This document shows positions 6,401 through 7,873 of a DNA stretch of 7,873 nt, one piece after another. Numbering within the stretch: position 1 is the first letter of the stretch; each line of letters opens with the position of its first letter. The translations under genes were made by a program, and so were the position numbers. The notes beneath the pieces are model-generated. The model saw only the letters and a program-made list of their open reading frames with translations, had not been told where the DNA came from and did no database searches. This stretch comes from JAXDBV01 sp034678415 (GTDB taxonomy: Bacteria > Bacteroidota > Bacteroidia > Bacteroidales > VadinHA17). The stretch is from assembly GCA_034678415.1 (NCBI GenBank), contig JAXDBV010000130.1, positions 1 through 7,873 of the forward strand, read 5' to 3'.

Positions 6401-7873
6401 GCATATTGCCTGTCAGGTCAACCCTGAGTTGTGCAACGGCATCAGGACATATCAATGCATTACCACTGATGCGGGCTGTTGGCAGGGCCAACAGGGTTAC
6501 AGTAGCTGAGCCGCTGACAGTGCCTGAACAGTGGACATCATGAACGGATAATAAACGGTATGTACCTGCCTGGTTAACATTAATAATAAAAGGTGTTGCT
6601 GTAATATTATTATATGTGATGGGGTTCTGTGTATCTCTCTGGTAAGTGAATGTCCAGGGGGCAGTACCGGTCAGATCGACACGCAGGGGGGCAGTGCTGC
6701 CATCAGAACATATACTGGCAGTACCGGAAATGGCCGCCGTCGGATGAACATAGTAATCAACAACCGCCGATCCACTAACGGTACCGCTGCAATGAGCATC
6801 ATGAACAGACACAAGAGAATACGTTCCGCTGGCGGAGACCTGGAATGTATACGGGCTCGACATAATGCCCGATACCACAACCGGATCAACACCATTCCTT
6901 TGATAGACTATGTTCCAGGGCGCTGTTCCTGTCAGACTGACGGTGATGGTTGTTGTGGACCCGTCATTGCAGATAGTGGCACTCCCTGAAATGGCAGCCG
7001 TGGGATGTGTATAGTAACTCACAATCGCACTGCCGGATGGGATTCCTGAGGTATAATAATTGTCTGAAACAGAATGTATGGTATAGGTACCACTCTGACT
7101 GACCAATATCAGGTAGGGACTTGATGTAATACCCGAAATGGTTACATCGTTGGCTCCGTCCCGCTGACACACAATGTTCCATGGTCCATGGCCGGTAAGG
7201 GCAACACTGAGGTTCACGGTGGTCCCGTCATTACATATGGTATAGTTACCCGAGATGCTTGCGGTTGGTCGTGTTGACTGAACAGCACTTGTGTAATTGC
7301 TATAGGTAATGATACCGGGACTACTCCCTGACTGTGCTACCGGAATAACGGCAAAACGCAGGTATCTTCCCTCATCGGTTGCCAGCGGCACATAACTGGT
7401 GCTGTTCGCACCGGGGATCTGTATCTCGTTAAGCCCTGATGTATTATCGGCACGGTACCAACGGTAAACAGAACTACCCTCCTGATTGCCTTCGCGATCA
7501 TTATAAGTATATGTCGCCGTTATTGTTTCTCCTACCGCCGGAACCCCGGAAGTAGTAACGTTCGTTGCATAGGGCACTGAGTTCGCCACGGGGCCATACC
7601 TGCTGCTCGTGGCCGGTGCACCGGGGCTGTTACCAGAGGTGGCAACAGGTGTCACCTCAAACCGAATAAATCTGTTTTCGTCGGCGGGTACAAGGGTATA
7701 TGTCAGAGCGGTGGCACCTGTGATCAACACCTCGTCACCTCCTGACAGGTTATCAGATCTGTACCAGCGGAAGATAGATGCCCCCTGTAGATTGTTCTCT
7801 AGGTCAGAATAGGTATACGAAGCGGTTAATGGCTGACCGACGGTGAGGGTTCCCGTAATAACCACATTGGACG
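3165..7873 (-). CDS. Giant modular T9SS-secreted surface protein (Ig/PKD-like repeats, MAM-like and Omp28-like modules, type A sorting domain), 5' end outside the window
   Basis: An extracellular or cell-surface protein exported through the type IX system; adhesion or binding is the likely role, but the sequence does not prove it. The frame is open to the window edge (1568 complete codons visible) and no signal peptide is seen, so the N-terminus is missing. The GTG at 7865 lies inside a repeat and is not the start. Modules in order (residues counted from the Val codon at 7865): two Ig-like repeats of period ~101 (to ~196); five Ig-like repeats of 86-88 residues (200-633); three divergent Ig-like modules (634-~885); a PKD domain with WDFGD and DPTHLY (~886-969); a second PKD-like module (~972-1060), each PKD module having two Cys 64 apart; a MAM/jelly-roll-like module (~1068-1245); an Omp28-like thioredoxin fold (~1247-1472); and the T9SS sorting domain (~1486-1566). 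It is followed by a hairpin and a 150-bp gap before the epimerase, so it is probably its own transcription unit. No frameshift or stop interrupts it. Confidence 0.9.
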   Translation of the reverse strand, partial: SNVVITGTLTVGQPLTASYTYSDLENNLQGASIFRWYRSDNLSGGDEVLITGATALTYTLVPADENRFIRFEVTPVATSGNSPGAPATSSRYGPVANSVPYATNVTTSGVPAVGETITATYTYNDREGNQEGSSVYRWYRADNTSGLNEIQIPGANSTSYVPLATDEGRYLRFAVIPVAQSGSSPGIITYSNYTSAVQSTRPTASISGNYTICNDGTTVNLSVALTGHGPWNIVCQRDGANDVTISGITSSPYLILVSQSGTYTIHSVSDNYYTSGIPSGSAIVSYYTHPTAAISGSATICNDGSTTTITVSLTGTAPWNIVYQRNGVDPVVVSGIMSSPYTFQVSASGTYSLVSVHDAHCSGTVSGSAVVDYYVHPTAAISGTASICSDGSTAPLRVDLTGTAPWTFTYQRDTQNPITYNNITATPFIINVNQAGTYRLLSVHDVHCSGTVSGSATVTLLALPTARISGNALICPDAVAQLRVDLTGNMPWSLTYLHNGASPQTINGITVTPYYLTVTNAGTYTLQAVLDRNCTGTVSGTSVVTHHLLPKATLSGVYSICEGEVAHVSLALEGTAPWNITLLRDGVLYRSISGITSANTTIEIAETGTYTVGEVSDQYCSGTISGTATVTVHPLPEVVISGLNPIYNVTTNAVPITGSPSGGVFSGPGVITVPTNMFHPGIAGTENSPHDIVYTYTSIYGCTSSDTVEVIVAAASGDIVIEKPIYCSNDAPFTITGHNVAGVVGTFSITGNTGLENLGNNQARITPSQIVPGDHIITYAYYYGDTFKLTEGVKIEVVGPVNFITPPPATMCKNAAWIQLKGNTPTGNYTSGTGSFSGTGVYGPTPTGYYFRPSAANDGLNNIFYTYTSSNGCSQSVSAAVTISPNSDNAFSIVDACVQPGVATVFINRTPETPPVNQWIWDFGDPESGASNTSNLKDPTHLYTGFGERTVTLISRTSTNCYDTLVTSIQVKEKPVTRFIWQSDCYDESAPIEFVNLTTSEVPVQTSIWRVRNDAGTLLSTQTVDHLSYNFPAEGEYSIELLSQSENGCIDTVARDLIVNPMIEILNDDYFDDFEGAATRWYKGGSPLGNNSWSLAEPAGTVLNHAYSGTKAWITNPAGDYSNGENSWVTGPCFSFAGVSRPMIKVQIWPFIDDPDDGATLEYTSDGGNSWTTVGLSADESAINWFNTSDIIQAGEGWNGNTAFGYLDARHDLDNLAGQKNIRFRIRFLSDDALTSEGFAFDDIWVGKRTRHVMLEHYTNITESSCAAADKYVNAWADKDTAGTVVIHYHTAFPGFDPMNGFYPGGPSARSVYYGISQVPYTRMDGIAGYQGFDGSNQYLLDTRAVIRRSLLDPPVEISLDAEVTATGALTVDIHLETQSHLNNGHQFVLHVLVAENGVQENGNTYRRVLRRMLPEEAGTMLDDLITNGSKDLTLNWNFSQVDIDIHKLDVIAFIQDENTKEILQSQVLKNVPLANSVSRMGAGNKLDFVIYPNPAVHHVTIEFEEALETETTLQVFNEHGQVIEILRLQEGEYMLTRSLERYVKGIYFVRLIQGVEVVGYGRFVVIN
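3450..4127 (-). other. Omp28-like thioredoxin-fold module lacking the CXXC pair (part of the giant protein)
   Basis: Residues ~1247-1472 (from the Val codon at 7865) begin RTRHVMLEHYTN, followed by ESSCAAAD, VVIHYHTAFPGFDPMNG, ARSVYYGISQVPYTRMDG and a beta-rich tail. This matches the layout of Omp28-related / thioredoxin-like modules in Bacteroidetes secreted proteins: a strand, an active-site loop, a YHT strand and a cis-Pro loop (QVPYT). The relatives I know usually have two Cys in the loop (a C-x-x-C type). Here only C1264 remains, with Glu where the first Cys should be. The family assignment is from memory of the pattern. Confidence 0.65.
4131..4664 (-). other. MAM/jelly-roll-like beta-sandwich module (part of the giant protein)
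   Basis: Residues ~1068-1245 start with YFDDFEGAATRWYKGG and contain NSWSLAEP, GTKAWITNPAGDYSNGENS, a DGATLEYTSDGGNSWTTVG block and the closing EGFAFDDIWVG. This succession (FDDFEg, aWvTn, leYtsDGGnsW, FafDDi) is characteristic of MAM- or concanavalin-like sandwich domains in bacterial secreted proteins, often found beside proteases or adhesins. It probably binds glycan or mediates contacts; no catalytic residues were recognised. Confidence 0.65.
5967..7268 (-). repeat. Five tandem 86-88-residue Ig-like repeats with a regular cysteine pair
   Basis: Unit boundaries on the minus strand are 7268-7005, 7004-6744, 6743-6483, 6482-6225 and 6224-5967. Each unit has the pattern PTA-ISG-(T/S)IC, then LTGTAPWN, a (Y)QR(D/N)G turn, SGITSSPY, GTYTL-SV-D and CSGTVSGSA. 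The two Cys are 60 residues apart in units 2 and 3 and 59 in units 4 and 5, consistent with one disulfide per module. Unit 1 lacks the second Cys. The protein pattern is tightly kept, but the DNA of neighbouring units differs widely at synonymous positions, so the array is old and not a product of recent duplication. Confidence 0.88.
7278..7871 (-). repeat. Two tandem ~100-residue Ig-like repeats of a different family, first one cut by the window edge
   Basis: Unit A1 (7871-7566) and unit A2 (7565-7278) align along their length: SNVVITG/TNVTTSG, ASYTYSDLENN/ATYTYNDREGN, FRWYRSDN/YRWYRADN, ITGA/IPGA, RFEVTPVATSG/RFAVIPVAQSG and NSPG/SSPG. They have no cysteines, unlike the following array. The pattern resembles the 'WyRad..Gsn..I.GA....Y....D.gr.irF.VtPva' Ig-like modules of bacterial surface proteins. 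More copies probably lie upstream of the window. Confidence 0.82.

Noticed and set aside
6671..6895. Minus-strand 74-codon frame, and 4169-4414, 6964-7182 and 2476-2691 likewise
   Set aside because: These are alternative-frame shadows inside the giant protein or the epimerase and have no plausible domain.
7863..7865. GTG as the start of the giant T9SS protein
   Set aside because: The frame continues upstream to the window edge, and the residues before it (SN) align with the start of the second repeat (TN). There is no signal peptide after it.
5967..7871. CRISPR array or recent tandem DNA duplication
   Set aside because: The periodicity is at protein level (86-101 residues) in one open frame. 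The DNA copies diverge at many synonymous sites, and there are no short identical repeats with unique spacers.

Overview
The window reads as a piece of a Bacteroidota (Bacteroidetes) genome. The strongest evidence is a C-terminal type IX secretion (T9SS) sorting domain on the largest protein. Supporting signs are a Bacteroidetes-type promoter box (TAnnTTTG), Ig/PKD-like repeats typical of the phylum, and a Bacteroidetes-style polysaccharide co-polymerase fused to a tyrosine kinase. All recognisable genes lie on the minus strand, so transcription runs from right to left. No RNA gene, insertion sequence, CRISPR array or phage gene was seen.

Layout in transcription order. (1) 7873-3165: the C-terminal 1568 residues of a giant secreted modular protein whose start lies outside the window. 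It has two ~100-residue Ig-like repeats, five 86-88-residue Ig-like repeats with a regular cysteine pair, further Ig/PKD-like modules, a MAM/jelly-roll-like module, an Omp28-like thioredoxin-fold module that lacks the CXXC pair, and a T9SS type A sorting domain. (2) 3164-3015: a 150-bp gap with a hairpin over the upstream stop codon, then an 11-base perfect complement of the 16S rRNA 3' end placed 6 nt before a 17-codon GTG reading frame. (3) 3014-2058: an NAD-dependent nucleotide-sugar epimerase/dehydratase of the extended SDR family. (4) 2057-1915: a 143-bp gap with a weak terminator-like fold and a good -7 promoter box. (5) 1914-1: the first 638 residues of a Wzz/Wzc-like polysaccharide co-polymerase with a BY-kinase domain, cut by the window edge just after the P-loop.

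The epimerase and the co-polymerase/kinase fit a capsule or exopolysaccharide locus: one makes or interconverts an activated sugar, the other sits in the inner membrane and controls polymer length and export. The T9SS protein is a separate surface or secreted product. A terminator-like hairpin and a 150-bp gap suggest its own transcription unit. A link between them through anchoring of T9SS cargo to a surface polysaccharide is possible but is only inference. The least ordinary signals are the strong Shine-Dalgarno plus mini-ORF ahead of the epimerase, the monothiol thioredoxin-like module, and the atypical P-loop of the kinase.
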